A stretch of DNA of 6,360 bases from assembly GCA_009918425.1 (NCBI GenBank), contig RGEC01000128.1, positions 1 through 6,360 on the forward strand. The letters are read 5' to 3'. Below the pieces are notes generated by a model that was not told the origin of the DNA, did no database searches, and worked only from the letters and a program-made list of their open reading frames with translations. Positions within the stretch are counted from its first letter, which is position 1. Every line of letters begins with the position of its first letter. Below, piece after piece: positions 1 to 6,360 of this stretch. The position numbers and the translations under genes are program-made. This stretch comes from Bacteroidota bacterium. Its GTDB lineage: Bacteria; Bacteroidota; Bacteroidia; NS11-12g; UBA955.

Positions 1-246
1 AGGATGTCACTTAGAGGCTATTCCGCAATAGAAAACGGAGAAGTTTCTGTTACAGCAGAAAAATTGATGCATATTGCATCCATTCTTTCTATTAATCCAA
101 TTTCATTATATCCTGAAACATCAAGACAAATTGAAACAAATGAAAGTATTTCGGTAAGACTAGATAAGATTGAATGTCAAATTCAAGACCTTTCGGAATT
201 CTTAAAACAACTACAAACAAATCTAAATACAAATTACTTTAAATAA
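1..246 (+). CDS. XRE-family helix-turn-helix regulator, C-terminal part (5' truncated by window edge)
   Basis: The frame is open from base 1 (agg, Arg) to the TAA at 244-246. The ATG at position 4 is probably internal: RMSLRGYSAIENGE looks like the second half of an HTH_3 domain, where the recognition helix runs into the conserved xxYSxIENGE segment, followed by VTAEKLMHIASILSI, the last two helices of the fold. The first two HTH helices must lie upstream of the window. After the fold comes a short polar tail of about 35 residues (KIECQIQDLSEFLKQLQTNL) that could form a coiled coil for dimerisation. Such proteins bind DNA as dimers, often as self-repressors or as control or antitoxin proteins; nothing visible tells which. 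By hand count the fragment is about 30% GC, clearly lower than the genes to its right. It converges with the moxR gene, with 7 bases between the two stop codons. Confidence 0.8.
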   Translation, partial: RMSLRGYSAIENGEVSVTAEKLMHIASILSINPISLYPETSRQIETNESISVRLDKIECQIQDLSEFLKQLQTNLNTNYFK

Positions 247-253
247 TTTTCAA

Positions 254-1207
254 TTACAACAACCGCTTCACCACATCATCATTGCTGATGCCTTCGGCTT
301 CGGCCTTATAATTGCGCACCAGGCGATGTCTGAGCACGTTTTTGGCTACTGCCTGCACATCTTCCCTGTCGGGTGAAAACTTTCCATGCATCAGGGCGTG
401 GCATTTGGCCCCCAGAATGAGAAACTGTCCGGCGCGGGGGCCGGCACCATAGCTAACATATTCATTTACCACAGCATCGGCCTGAGGCGTTCCCGGGCGG
501 GTTTTACGAACCAATGAAACGGCATATTCAAAAACGGCATCCGTTACAGGAACCTGCCTCACCAACTGCTGATATTCCAAAATGCTGCCAGCGCCCAATA
601 TTTTGCTGGCTGCAGCTTCTTCAGCGCCTGTAGTGCCCTTCAGAATCAACATTTCCTCTTCATAACCCGGATATTCCAGGGCAATATTGAACATGAAACG
701 ATCCAGCTGGGCTTCGGGCAAGGGATAGGTTCCCTCTTGTTCTATGGGGTTTTGCGTAGCCAGTACAAAAAATGGTTTGGGCAGTGCATGGTGCTGTCCG
801 GCTACAGTAACATTTCGTTCCTGCATGGCTTCCAGCAGAGCCGCCTGTGTTTTTGGCGGAGTACGGTTGATTTCGTCAGCCAGCACTATGTTGGCAAACA
901 ATGGACCTTTTACAAAGTGAAACTTTCTATCTTCATCCAGTATCTCATTTCCGGTAATATCGCCGGGCATCAAATCGGGGGTAAATTGTATTCGGCTGAA
1001 ATCCAGATCCAGGCTTTGCGCAAGGGTTTTTACCAGTAGGGTTTTGGCAAGGCCCGGGACACCCACCAGCAAGGCATGACCATTACAGAAAATGGAAGTC
1101 AGGACTGCATCTACGGCATGCTCCTGCCCCACAATTACTTTGGAAATTTCATTCTTGATTTCCGCAACCGAAGCGGAAAACGATTCAGCCAATTCTTTTT
1201 CGTTCAT
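254..1207 (-). CDS. moxR: MoxR-family AAA+ ATPase
   Basis: A 317-residue cytosolic AAA+ ATPase with the full set of MoxR landmarks: VIVGQEHAVDAVL (residues 24-36), Walker A GVPGLAKT (49-56), the MoxR signature FTPDLMPGDITG (75-86), Walker B IVLADEINR (107-115), sensor 1 ATQNP (150-154), an arginine-finger region QLDRF (167-171) and sensor 2 GPRAG (256-260). The length is normal for the family. MoxR proteins act as chaperones that help assemble or activate protein complexes, often with VWA-domain partners. I chose the ATG at 1207 because the GTG 12 codons upstream (1243) lies inside surA and adds residues unlike the family. This ATG overlaps the surA stop by one base (TGATG), so translation is probably coupled. 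It is the last gene of the minus-strand run; no DUF58 or Bat/VWA gene follows inside the window. The ATPase call is firm; the client is unknown. Confidence 0.95.
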   Translation of the reverse strand: MNEKELAESFSASVAEIKNEISKVIVGQEHAVDAVLTSIFCNGHALLVGVPGLAKTLLVKTLAQSLDLDFSRIQFTPDLMPGDITGNEILDEDRKFHFVKGPLFANIVLADEINRTPPKTQAALLEAMQERNVTVAGQHHALPKPFFVLATQNPIEQEGTYPLPEAQLDRFMFNIALEYPGYEEEMLILKGTTGAEEAAASKILGAGSILEYQQLVRQVPVTDAVFEYAVSLVRKTRPGTPQADAVVNEYVSYGAGPRAGQFLILGAKCHALMHGKFSPDREDVQAVAKNVLRHRLVRNYKAEAEGISNDDVVKRLL

Positions 1208-2574
1208 CAGTTTTGTGCCTCCCATACTTTCAAATCCGGGCACTGAATCAAATTGCCCTGCACACGGATGTAGGTATCTTTTTTGGTTTTATCTACCCAG
1301 TTATCTATAGCCTTCTGCTTTTTACGGGCTTCTGCCTCCAGTTGAATACGTCCATAATCCTGCAATAAATTGGCCTGGTGGGGCGCTGTGAATGATTTCA
1401 GGTAAACCATTCTATATATGGCACGACCATCGGGGGTAAAGGTTCTGGTCGGCTCCGAAAACTCCCCAGGCTTCAACTTATCTAAAATCATCTTGATTTC
1501 CGGAGGTAATTCATCAAAAATCATCTTCTGGCTGCCGGTTGTTTCATCAGTAAAAAAACCACAGTAACCCCTGTTGCCAATATCCGCTGATGCATATCGT
1601 TTTACCGCTGCGCACCAGTCTATTTTCTTTTCATAGAGCAGATCGTATGCAGAATCTATACGTTTCTGGGTTGCACTGAAGTCTGCAGTTGTGTACTCAG
1701 CCCGGATAAGAATGTGTGAAGCCAGCACTCTTTCACCCATGCGTTTGCTAACCTTCATCAGGTGAAAACCAAACGGACTTTCAAAAACAGGACTAAGGGA
1801 GTCAGGCTTTAGTTTAAACGCCATTCGTTCAAATTCAGGCACCATTTCGCCGCGCCCAAATTCAGGAAGCAATCCGTTATTTTCTTTAGAACCCGGATCC
1901 TGACTGTATGTTTTGGCCAACTTCTCAAAACTTTCGCCGGCAAGCAGGCGCGCGCGAAGCATTTGCAACTGCTCGCGGGCAAAATCTTTAGATTCAGGTG
2001 AAACAGGAGGCTCTATCAGTAGCTGCGCAACTTCCACTTCTGCAGGAATAATAGGCAGGCTATCCTTTGGGATATCGTTGTAAAACTGTTTTACCTCCTG
2101 GGGACTGATTTTGACAGATGAGGTAATCTTACTCTCCATTTCCTGCGCCAGAAGCTGTTCTTTCATTTTTGGACGAATGTCTTCCCTGTATTCAGAGAGG
2201 GTTTTGCCCAGATACCGTTCCAGATCTGCCTGGCTGCCTGCCTGGCGCTGAAAATAGCGAAGGCGGTTGTCTATCTCGGCATCAATGCGCTCATCTGAAA
2301 GGGGTAAAGAATCAATCTCTGCCTGATTAAGCATCAATTTACGCAGAATAAGCTTACGGAGAACAAGGCAGGACAGCTGCTGGCTGTCCACCAAATTGCC
2401 GGAACGGGCAAGCTGACCCATTTCTGTTTCATAATCACTCCTAAGCACTACCTTGTCACCCACAACGGCCATAATACCATCCACATGCAAGGGCTGAGAT
2501 TTAAGCCCTGAGGCAGTTAGCGCAAAAAGCACCAACAAATTACGCAATGCACTATGAATGAAAATATTGCGCAT
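1207..2574 (-). CDS. surA: SurA-like periplasmic chaperone / parvulin peptidyl-prolyl isomerase
   Basis: A 455-residue secreted protein. Residues 1-26 form a signal peptide (basic start, hydrophobic LLVLFALTASGL). The mature protein opens with VDGIMAVVGDKVVLRSDYE (31-49), the hallmark of the SurA N-terminal chaperone domain, which is helical to about residue 165. Two parvulin (PPIC rotamase) domains follow at about 177-278 and 284-393, then a C-terminal helix (about 400-432) that in SurA folds back onto the N-terminal domain. E. coli SurA is 428 residues with the same order. SurA escorts unfolded outer-membrane proteins across the periplasm. Both parvulin domains look partly degenerate: domain 1 has Gln184 where the first active-site His is expected but keeps GFH (269-271); domain 2 keeps His287 but lacks the final His (Ala385). 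The chaperone role may therefore outweigh isomerase activity. The gene starts 5 bases after the large foldase gene and shares its last base with moxR, which indicates one operon. Confidence 0.9.
   Translation of the reverse strand: MRNIFIHSALRNLLVLFALTASGLKSQPLHVDGIMAVVGDKVVLRSDYETEMGQLARSGNLVDSQQLSCLVLRKLILRKLMLNQAEIDSLPLSDERIDAEIDNRLRYFQRQAGSQADLERYLGKTLSEYREDIRPKMKEQLLAQEMESKITSSVKISPQEVKQFYNDIPKDSLPIIPAEVEVAQLLIEPPVSPESKDFAREQLQMLRARLLAGESFEKLAKTYSQDPGSKENNGLLPEFGRGEMVPEFERMAFKLKPDSLSPVFESPFGFHLMKVSKRMGERVLASHILIRAEYTTADFSATQKRIDSAYDLLYEKKIDWCAAVKRYASADIGNRGYCGFFTDETTGSQKMIFDELPPEIKMILDKLKPGEFSEPTRTFTPDGRAIYRMVYLKSFTAPHQANLLQDYGRIQLEAEARKKQKAIDNWVDKTKKDTYIRVQGNLIQCPDLKVWEAQN
1218..1223 (-). 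promoter_or_regulatory. Possible Shine-Dalgarno site for moxR
   Basis: GGGAGG on the minus strand lies 10 bases before the moxR ATG, inside the last codons of surA. Purine-rich sites of this kind are not seen before the other starts in this window, which have AT-rich leaders. The spacing is slightly long. It supports the ATG at 1207 as the start and may act together with coupling through the TGATG overlap. Confidence 0.4.
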
Positions 2575-2579
2575 TCTGT

Positions 2580-4685
2580 TTATTTACCGACACTTTTCTC
2601 ATCAAGCATACGCTTGCTGAAAGCATCAAATACAGGCTGGTTTACACTATAGGGATAGGTTTTTAGCAGGTCTTTCAGCCACTGATCTTCCAGATATGTT
2701 TGGTAATCGTTTGCTGCCAGACCGCGGCACTCCTCCAGTTTTTTAGGACCGGCAGGTATGAACTGATGTATTTTAACAACAACCCAATTGGCACCAATCT
2801 GGTTCAACTTATAAATTTTGCCCTGGGCTTCACGGTATTCCGGTTTGCCAAAGAGCGTAGCCAGAATGCGACCGTCAGGGAAAAGGAAAGTATCGGTGCT
2901 TTCGTATTTACCCATGCGATAATCCATGCTTACGGTATTGGAACGGGTGTGTTTTCTGCGAATACTGTCGGGCTGTATGCCTTTCTTCACCATTTTGGCC
3001 ACCGAGCCTGCCATTTTTTTATCGGCACACAGATATACTTCACAATCAAAACGATCATTCCACATATACTTGGTTTTATTGGCTTCATGAAATGTTTTCA
3101 ATCCGGCAGTATCTTCATTGGCTTTGTCCCAAACCTTTTGCTGCATTCGGGCAAACATCAGTATACCTTCCCTAAATTCCTGATACAGGTGTTTAAATTC
3201 GGGAGATTTTTCTTCCAGATGCTGGTCCTGATATATCACACATTTGCTTTTAACCCAATCATTGAAAACAGAATTCACAAAATCCATATTGGTTCCATTA
3301 ACGGGCTGCATGGAAACCTCCAGATGACTGGCAAACTGTGCTATGGTATATTTTTCACCACCCAGAACAAATAAAGGAAGGGTGCGCAAGGGGGCTTTGG
3401 ATCCGTTAGGTTTCACATAAACGCGTCCTTTTTTGCCCTGGTTAGTTGCTGCAAATTCAGGTAAGCTCTCTGCTTTGAAAATGCCTTTGGTAAAATTGGT
3501 ATCCAATATAGCGATGAGTGCATTCATGTTCTCGGGATACTGTTTGTATCCATTCTCTTTTTTAACCTTTTCAACCAATGCATCTACGCTTTTCTGGGCC
3601 CTCTGATTATTTTGAACCTGGTTTTTCAGGGTAGTTTTCATCATGTCAAAAGTCCCAACAGGCCTAATCTCCATTTTCTGTATAATGTGCCATCCTAACG
3701 CCGTACGGAAAGGTTCGGAATAATCCCCTGAATTTTTAAGATTAAAGCCACGGTCAACCAATGACTGGCGATCGGGATCGCCTATAAACATTGTTACATT
3801 GATAAAATCCATTTCACCTCCGGCACCATTGCTACGGCTGTTGAAGTCTTCGCTAAAGTTGCGTGCCATATCGGCCACTGTTGATTCACCCGATTTAATC
3901 TTCTGGTAAATATCCTCAATCTTTCTTTTCTGGTTTTCTTCTGTTCCCTCAGGGGTCAGGCCAACACGTAGCAGAATATGTCTGAGTTTTATATCACCGC
4001 GGTTGGGGCGTTTGCTGGTCACTTTTAGGATATGGTAACCAAAATCGGTTCTGAAAATACCCGAAATACTTCCAACAGGGGTATTGTAAGCCATATTTTC
4101 AAAAGGATATACCACCTGCAAAGCAGTCATATAACCCAGGTTACCACCATTATCACGGGTGCCGGGATCATCAGAGTTTTTGGCTTCTGCAGCAAACAAT
4201 GTGGGATCAGCTTTAATGCGGTCATAAATACCTTTTATCTTTTGCCAGGCAACCAGTGTATCAGACGGTTTAGCCTTGCTGTTTATCGCGATCAGAATGT
4301 GCGATACTTCCACCTCCTGTGCAAGACGGTCATAAGCCTCGCGGATTAATCCGTCGGTAACTTCACGGTCATACAGGTATGAGCGAGCAAGTTGTTCGCG
4401 GAACATGTCTACCTCCTGCAGATAGCTTTTAGCGGTATCCATTCCGGCATCGTGTGCATCCTGGATTTTAAGTTTAAACTTGATGTAGAGGTCCAGATCT
4501 TCTCGGATTTTTTCGGGGGTCATTTCCTGATTCACTATGTTCAGGTTTTTCTTGAAATAGCGCTCAAATTCATCCACGGTAACTTGTTTGTCACCGGCAT
4601 ACTTAAACAGAACCGCATTGGCAGGCTGTGCAACAGCCTGAACTACAAGGGTTAAAACCGAAATCAATGTGAGAAAACGTTTCAT
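2580..4685 (-). CDS. Large secreted multi-domain parvulin-type peptidyl-prolyl isomerase
   Basis: A 701-residue periplasmic foldase. Residues 1-19 are a signal peptide (MKRFLTLISV start, AVA before QP). Residues 25-120 are a helical SurA/PpiD-like N-terminal module. Parvulin domain 1 spans about 122-224, with both active-site histidines (His129 in VSHILI, His218 in FGYHI). Parvulin domain 2 spans about 228-340, also with both (His236 in LRHILL, His333 in GWHII). A helix at 345-375 closes this unit. Residues 438-701 appear to repeat the plan with a second N-terminal-like module, a degenerate third parvulin-like region (about 541-642) and a closing helix. The likely role is folding or escorting of outer-membrane or secreted proteins. 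I chose the ATG at 4685 because it puts the signal peptide at the N terminus; a TTG ten codons upstream does not and lies in the promoter candidate. The gene sits 5 bases before surA. Domain 1 and 2 calls are firm; the C-terminal reading is my inference. Confidence 0.92.
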   Translation of the reverse strand: MKRFLTLISVLTLVVQAVAQPANAVLFKYAGDKQVTVDEFERYFKKNLNIVNQEMTPEKIREDLDLYIKFKLKIQDAHDAGMDTAKSYLQEVDMFREQLARSYLYDREVTDGLIREAYDRLAQEVEVSHILIAINSKAKPSDTLVAWQKIKGIYDRIKADPTLFAAEAKNSDDPGTRDNGGNLGYMTALQVVYPFENMAYNTPVGSISGIFRTDFGYHILKVTSKRPNRGDIKLRHILLRVGLTPEGTEENQKRKIEDIYQKIKSGESTVADMARNFSEDFNSRSNGAGGEMDFINVTMFIGDPDRQSLVDRGFNLKNSGDYSEPFRTALGWHIIQKMEIRPVGTFDMMKTTLKNQVQNNQRAQKSVDALVEKVKKENGYKQYPENMNALIAILDTNFTKGIFKAESLPEFAATNQGKKGRVYVKPNGSKAPLRTLPLFVLGGEKYTIAQFASHLEVSMQPVNGTNMDFVNSVFNDWVKSKCVIYQDQHLEEKSPEFKHLYQEFREGILMFARMQQKVWDKANEDTAGLKTFHEANKTKYMWNDRFDCEVYLCADKKMAGSVAKMVKKGIQPDSIRRKHTRSNTVSMDYRMGKYESTDTFLFPDGRILATLFGKPEYREAQGKIYKLNQIGANWVVVKIHQFIPAGPKKLEECRGLAANDYQTYLEDQWLKDLLKTYPYSVNQPVFDAFSKRMLDEKSVGK

Positions 4686-4712
4686 TGTATGTGTAATTTT
4701 TACCACGAACTG

Positions 4713-4720
4713 CAAAAATA
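4713..4720 (-). promoter_or_regulatory. Candidate -7 promoter element before the large foldase gene
   Basis: The minus strand reads TATTTTTG here, an exact TAnnTTTG match, in the 80-base gap between the EI24-like gene and the foldase start. It would give a 5' leader of about 20 bases. No TTTG or TTG is found at the usual distance upstream; the nearest TTG (4737-4735) is only 14 bases away. That weakens the case. The gap is the only break of more than 20 bases in the minus-strand gene run, so a separate promoter for the foldase-surA-moxR group is expected about here. Confidence 0.35.
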
Positions 4721-4765
4721 CAAAGATTGGGCCACAATACCTCCCTAATAAAAGAGGTTTGTCGA

Positions 4766-5560
4766 CTATCCGTTGAATGTGGCAGAACTTTTACCCTGCG
4801 GCAGCGCATGATCGGCCAAAACCGCTCCTGAAGCAGCGCTGATGGGAGCCAGTATCCAGTCCAGAAGGGGGAAAAAGGCAATAAGATTGTACGCAACTCC
4901 AAAACCCAGCAATGTTGTTCGGTTGGCACGCATATACATTACACTTTTAGAAACCCCCATTTTTTTGCGCTCTACCGCATAATCAAAGAAGTTGAAGGCC
5001 ATAAAATAGCTGTTTACCAGAAACAGGGCCAATAAAACCAGTGGCGATAAAACAGGTATAAAAAAAGTGAGAATGCCGCCTGCTAAAATTAGCAAGGTTT
5101 CCAGAAACATATTCCGTAATGTTATACCCATTCCCCGCAGTACATCTTTTAAAAACTGGCCCATATTAAACGGATAGTTATTGCCCGTGATAATTTCTTC
5201 TGTTTTCTCTGAAATGTAGGCAAACAAAGGTGATAAGAGTATGAGCACTATATACTTCATGTATCGGCTCATCGCATACCACAAAAGTATTTTCACCACA
5301 ATAATTACAGCCCATTTCAAACCGGTTTTCAAAATTTCCTGCCAGGCATTTTCACTTTGTGAACCAGATAAATTGAGGCCTGTTTGCGCTTCAATCCACC
5401 GATACAGATAAGGGATCAACCAATCGCTGATTTGGAAGGAAAGACCCACCACCAGCAATAGCCAAAGAACAAGCGGAACCAAATACCATACACCCAGCCT
5501 TGAAATAGAGAAACCCATTCCTCTGAAAAAAGCAGTGAAACCCTGGAAAAAAGAACTCAT
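4766..5560 (-). CDS. EI24 / CysZ-like integral membrane protein
   Basis: A 264-residue inner-membrane protein. It starts with an amphipathic FFQGFTAFFRGMGF segment, then hydrophobic stretches at about 22-43, 82-115 (with the family-like LLSPLFAYISEKTEE, 108-122), 150-190, and 216-250. Other family-like features are FFDYAVERKKMG (191-202), GFGVAYNLIAFFPLLDWILA (219-238) and a small-residue APISAASGA (238-246) near the end. This pattern and length match the EI24 domain family, whose best known bacterial member is the sulfate permease CysZ (253 residues in E. coli). Sulfate transport is not shown here: no cysteine-biosynthesis gene lies nearby, so I leave the symbol empty. The ATG at 5560 was chosen because it starts the conserved amphipathic segment; the ATG at 5638 would overlap the receptor gene by about 60 bases and add residues unlike the family. 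It follows the receptor by 16 bases and precedes the foldase by 80. Confidence 0.85.
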   Translation of the reverse strand: MSSFFQGFTAFFRGMGFSISRLGVWYLVPLVLWLLLVVGLSFQISDWLIPYLYRWIEAQTGLNLSGSQSENAWQEILKTGLKWAVIIVVKILLWYAMSRYMKYIVLILLSPLFAYISEKTEEIITGNNYPFNMGQFLKDVLRGMGITLRNMFLETLLILAGGILTFFIPVLSPLVLLALFLVNSYFMAFNFFDYAVERKKMGVSKSVMYMRANRTTLLGFGVAYNLIAFFPLLDWILAPISAASGAVLADHALPQGKSSATFNG

Positions 5561-5565
5561 TAAAT

Positions 5566-5598
5566 CAAAATTAGTATTACCGACCTGATTTACCCAAA
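5566..5598 (-). promoter_or_regulatory. Candidate Bacteroidota-type promoter before the EI24-like gene
   Basis: Read on the minus strand, TTTG (5598-5595) is followed after 21 bases by TAATTTTG (5573-5566). This agrees with the Bacteroidota vegetative promoter, TTTG near -33 and TAnnTTTG near -7, with acceptable spacing. The -33 element lies in the last codons of the receptor gene. A start of transcription 4-7 bases downstream of the -7 box would fall at or beside the ATG at 5560, giving a leaderless or nearly leaderless mRNA. The motif is short and the spot is AT-rich, so a chance match is possible. Confidence 0.4.
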
Positions 5599-6360
5599 CG
5601 CAGGGCAATAAAAATGGTCCTTGGAGCCGATGGACCATAGATGTAATTGCTATCCCTGTTTTTCCCTATGTCAAAATCCCGCTGATACGCATTGAGGATG
5701 TTTCTGGCACCCAGAGAAAGTGTCCACACAAGGCCGCTTTTGGGTGATATTATCCTGTAATTCAAGGCTGTATTGATTTCCAAAAATGGTTTTGTTTTTA
5801 CTATGCTGTCTCTTGAAAAATTATCAGCACCTCCAAAATGCGACACATACATAGCGCCTGTGTACACAGCATCCAGTGAAATGTTGATTTTGTCCGTTAG
5901 ATCTGCCCATCCATATGCATAACCGAAGGCATTGGGAGTTCGGGCAAAAGCACTGAGCAGGCTCTGGCCGGAAATGAGGGTGATGGCCGTATCGTAGCAG
6001 CTTTGCTGTAGCGTAAATCCTGCCTGCAGTTGCATTTTTTTTCGATAATTAAACCGATATTCCGCTGAAATTCCCTGAACCTGTGCGCCCTGTCCGTTTC
6101 GTTTTTCAAAAACTTCACCAAACGGGTCATTCCCGGCGTTTTCCAGTACAAAAGGATTGCGCAGTCTATTGTAAAATGCATCCAGCGTAAATCCCATAAT
6201 GTACCTTTCATTGGCTTTATCATGGTTCCATGAAAGATTGAAACTTCGCGATTGCTCCTCCCTGAGCAAGGGTGACAACTGAACCCTTGAAACTCCACCA
6301 CCGGCAAAGGCAATATGCAGGTCATTGTCATGTGCCTGCGGAGCCCTGAAACCCGTTCCA
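5577..6360 (-). CDS. TonB-dependent receptor, C-terminal beta-barrel part (5' truncated by window edge)
   Basis: The minus-strand frame is open from the window edge (6360) to the TAA at 5577-5579, about 260 codons; the TTG at 6278 is an internal Leu, not a start. The visible part opens with GTGFRAPQAHDNDLHIAFAG, a barrel motif (G-G/YRAPQ...DLHI) typical of Bacteroidota TonB-dependent receptors. Further family marks are RTPNAFGY (5942-5919), a VYTGAMYVSHFGG segment, LSLGARNILNAYQRDFD and YGPSAPRT (5639-5616) just before the final strand. Alternating hydrophobic and polar residues throughout fit outer-membrane beta strands. The plug, signal peptide and any TonB box lie outside the window, so the substrate (siderophore, cobalamin, peptide or glycan) cannot be told. 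The protein ends ALRLGKSGR, with a basic tail rather than the aromatic last residue usual for barrels. The EI24-like gene begins 16 bases downstream. Confidence 0.92.
   Translation of the reverse strand, partial: GTGFRAPQAHDNDLHIAFAGGGVSRVQLSPLLREEQSRSFNLSWNHDKANERYIMGFTLDAFYNRLRNPFVLENAGNDPFGEVFEKRNGQGAQVQGISAEYRFNYRKKMQLQAGFTLQQSCYDTAITLISGQSLLSAFARTPNAFGYAYGWADLTDKINISLDAVYTGAMYVSHFGGADNFSRDSIVKTKPFLEINTALNYRIISPKSGLVWTLSLGARNILNAYQRDFDIGKNRDSNYIYGPSAPRTIFIALRLGKSGR

Noticed and set aside
1208..1243. GTG at 1243 as the start of MoxR
   Set aside because: It would overlap surA by 37 bases and add 12 residues unlike MoxR N termini; the ATG at 1207 has a coupling overlap and an SD-like site.
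2700..3374. A 224-codon open frame on the plus strand, plus shorter plus-strand frames at 737-1039, 1092-1310, 4032-4349 and 4392-4655
   Set aside because: They lie antisense to clearly recognisable foldase and MoxR genes, their translations show no family pattern, and they are explained by the codon bias of the real genes.
4739..4758. Inverted repeat ACCTC / GAGGT downstream of the EI24 gene as a possible terminator
   Set aside because: The stem is only 5 bp with a 10-base loop, and no T-run follows on the minus strand.
4603..4929. A 108-codon minus-strand frame bridging the EI24 and foldase genes, and a 144-codon frame at 5897-6331
   Set aside because: Each overlaps a well-supported gene in another frame and has no recognisable domain.
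5561..5638. ATG at 5638 as the start of the EI24-like protein
   Set aside because: It would extend about 60 bases into the receptor gene and add 26 residues before the conserved amphipathic start.

Overview
The window looks like an ordinary stretch of a Bacteroidota chromosome; I cannot place it below phylum. The grounds are: a TonB-dependent receptor barrel of the type common in that phylum, weak or absent Shine-Dalgarno sites before most starts, two matches to the Bacteroidota -7 promoter element (TAnnTTTG), and a run of two parvulin-type foldases followed by a MoxR AAA+ ATPase.

Layout from left to right. Positions 1-246 (+ strand) hold the 3' end of a small AT-rich gene for an XRE-type helix-turn-helix regulator, cut by the window edge. 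Everything else is on the minus strand, so it is transcribed from right to left. In transcription order these are: the C-terminal third or so of a TonB-dependent receptor (6360-5577, cut by the window edge); after 16 bases, an EI24/CysZ-like integral membrane protein (5560-4766); after 80 bases holding a possible promoter, a 701-residue secreted multi-domain parvulin foldase (4685-2580); after 5 bases, a 455-residue SurA-like chaperone (2574-1207); and, sharing one base with its stop codon, a MoxR ATPase (1207-254). MoxR and the HTH gene converge with 7 bases between their stop codons. No RNA gene, IS element, CRISPR array or convincing terminator was seen.

How the genes fit together. The two foldases carry signal peptides and should act in the periplasm on outer-membrane proteins in transit, a client class that includes TonB receptors like the one next door. 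MoxR is a cytosolic ATPase that is tightly coupled to them, but it lacks the DUF58/VWA partner genes usually found next to MoxR. The most noteworthy points are the internal architecture of the large foldase (a repeated chaperone module with a degenerate third parvulin domain), the complementary loss of active-site histidines in the two SurA-like parvulin domains, and a good promoter match that would give the EI24 gene a nearly leaderless transcript. I see no convincing undescribed system here.
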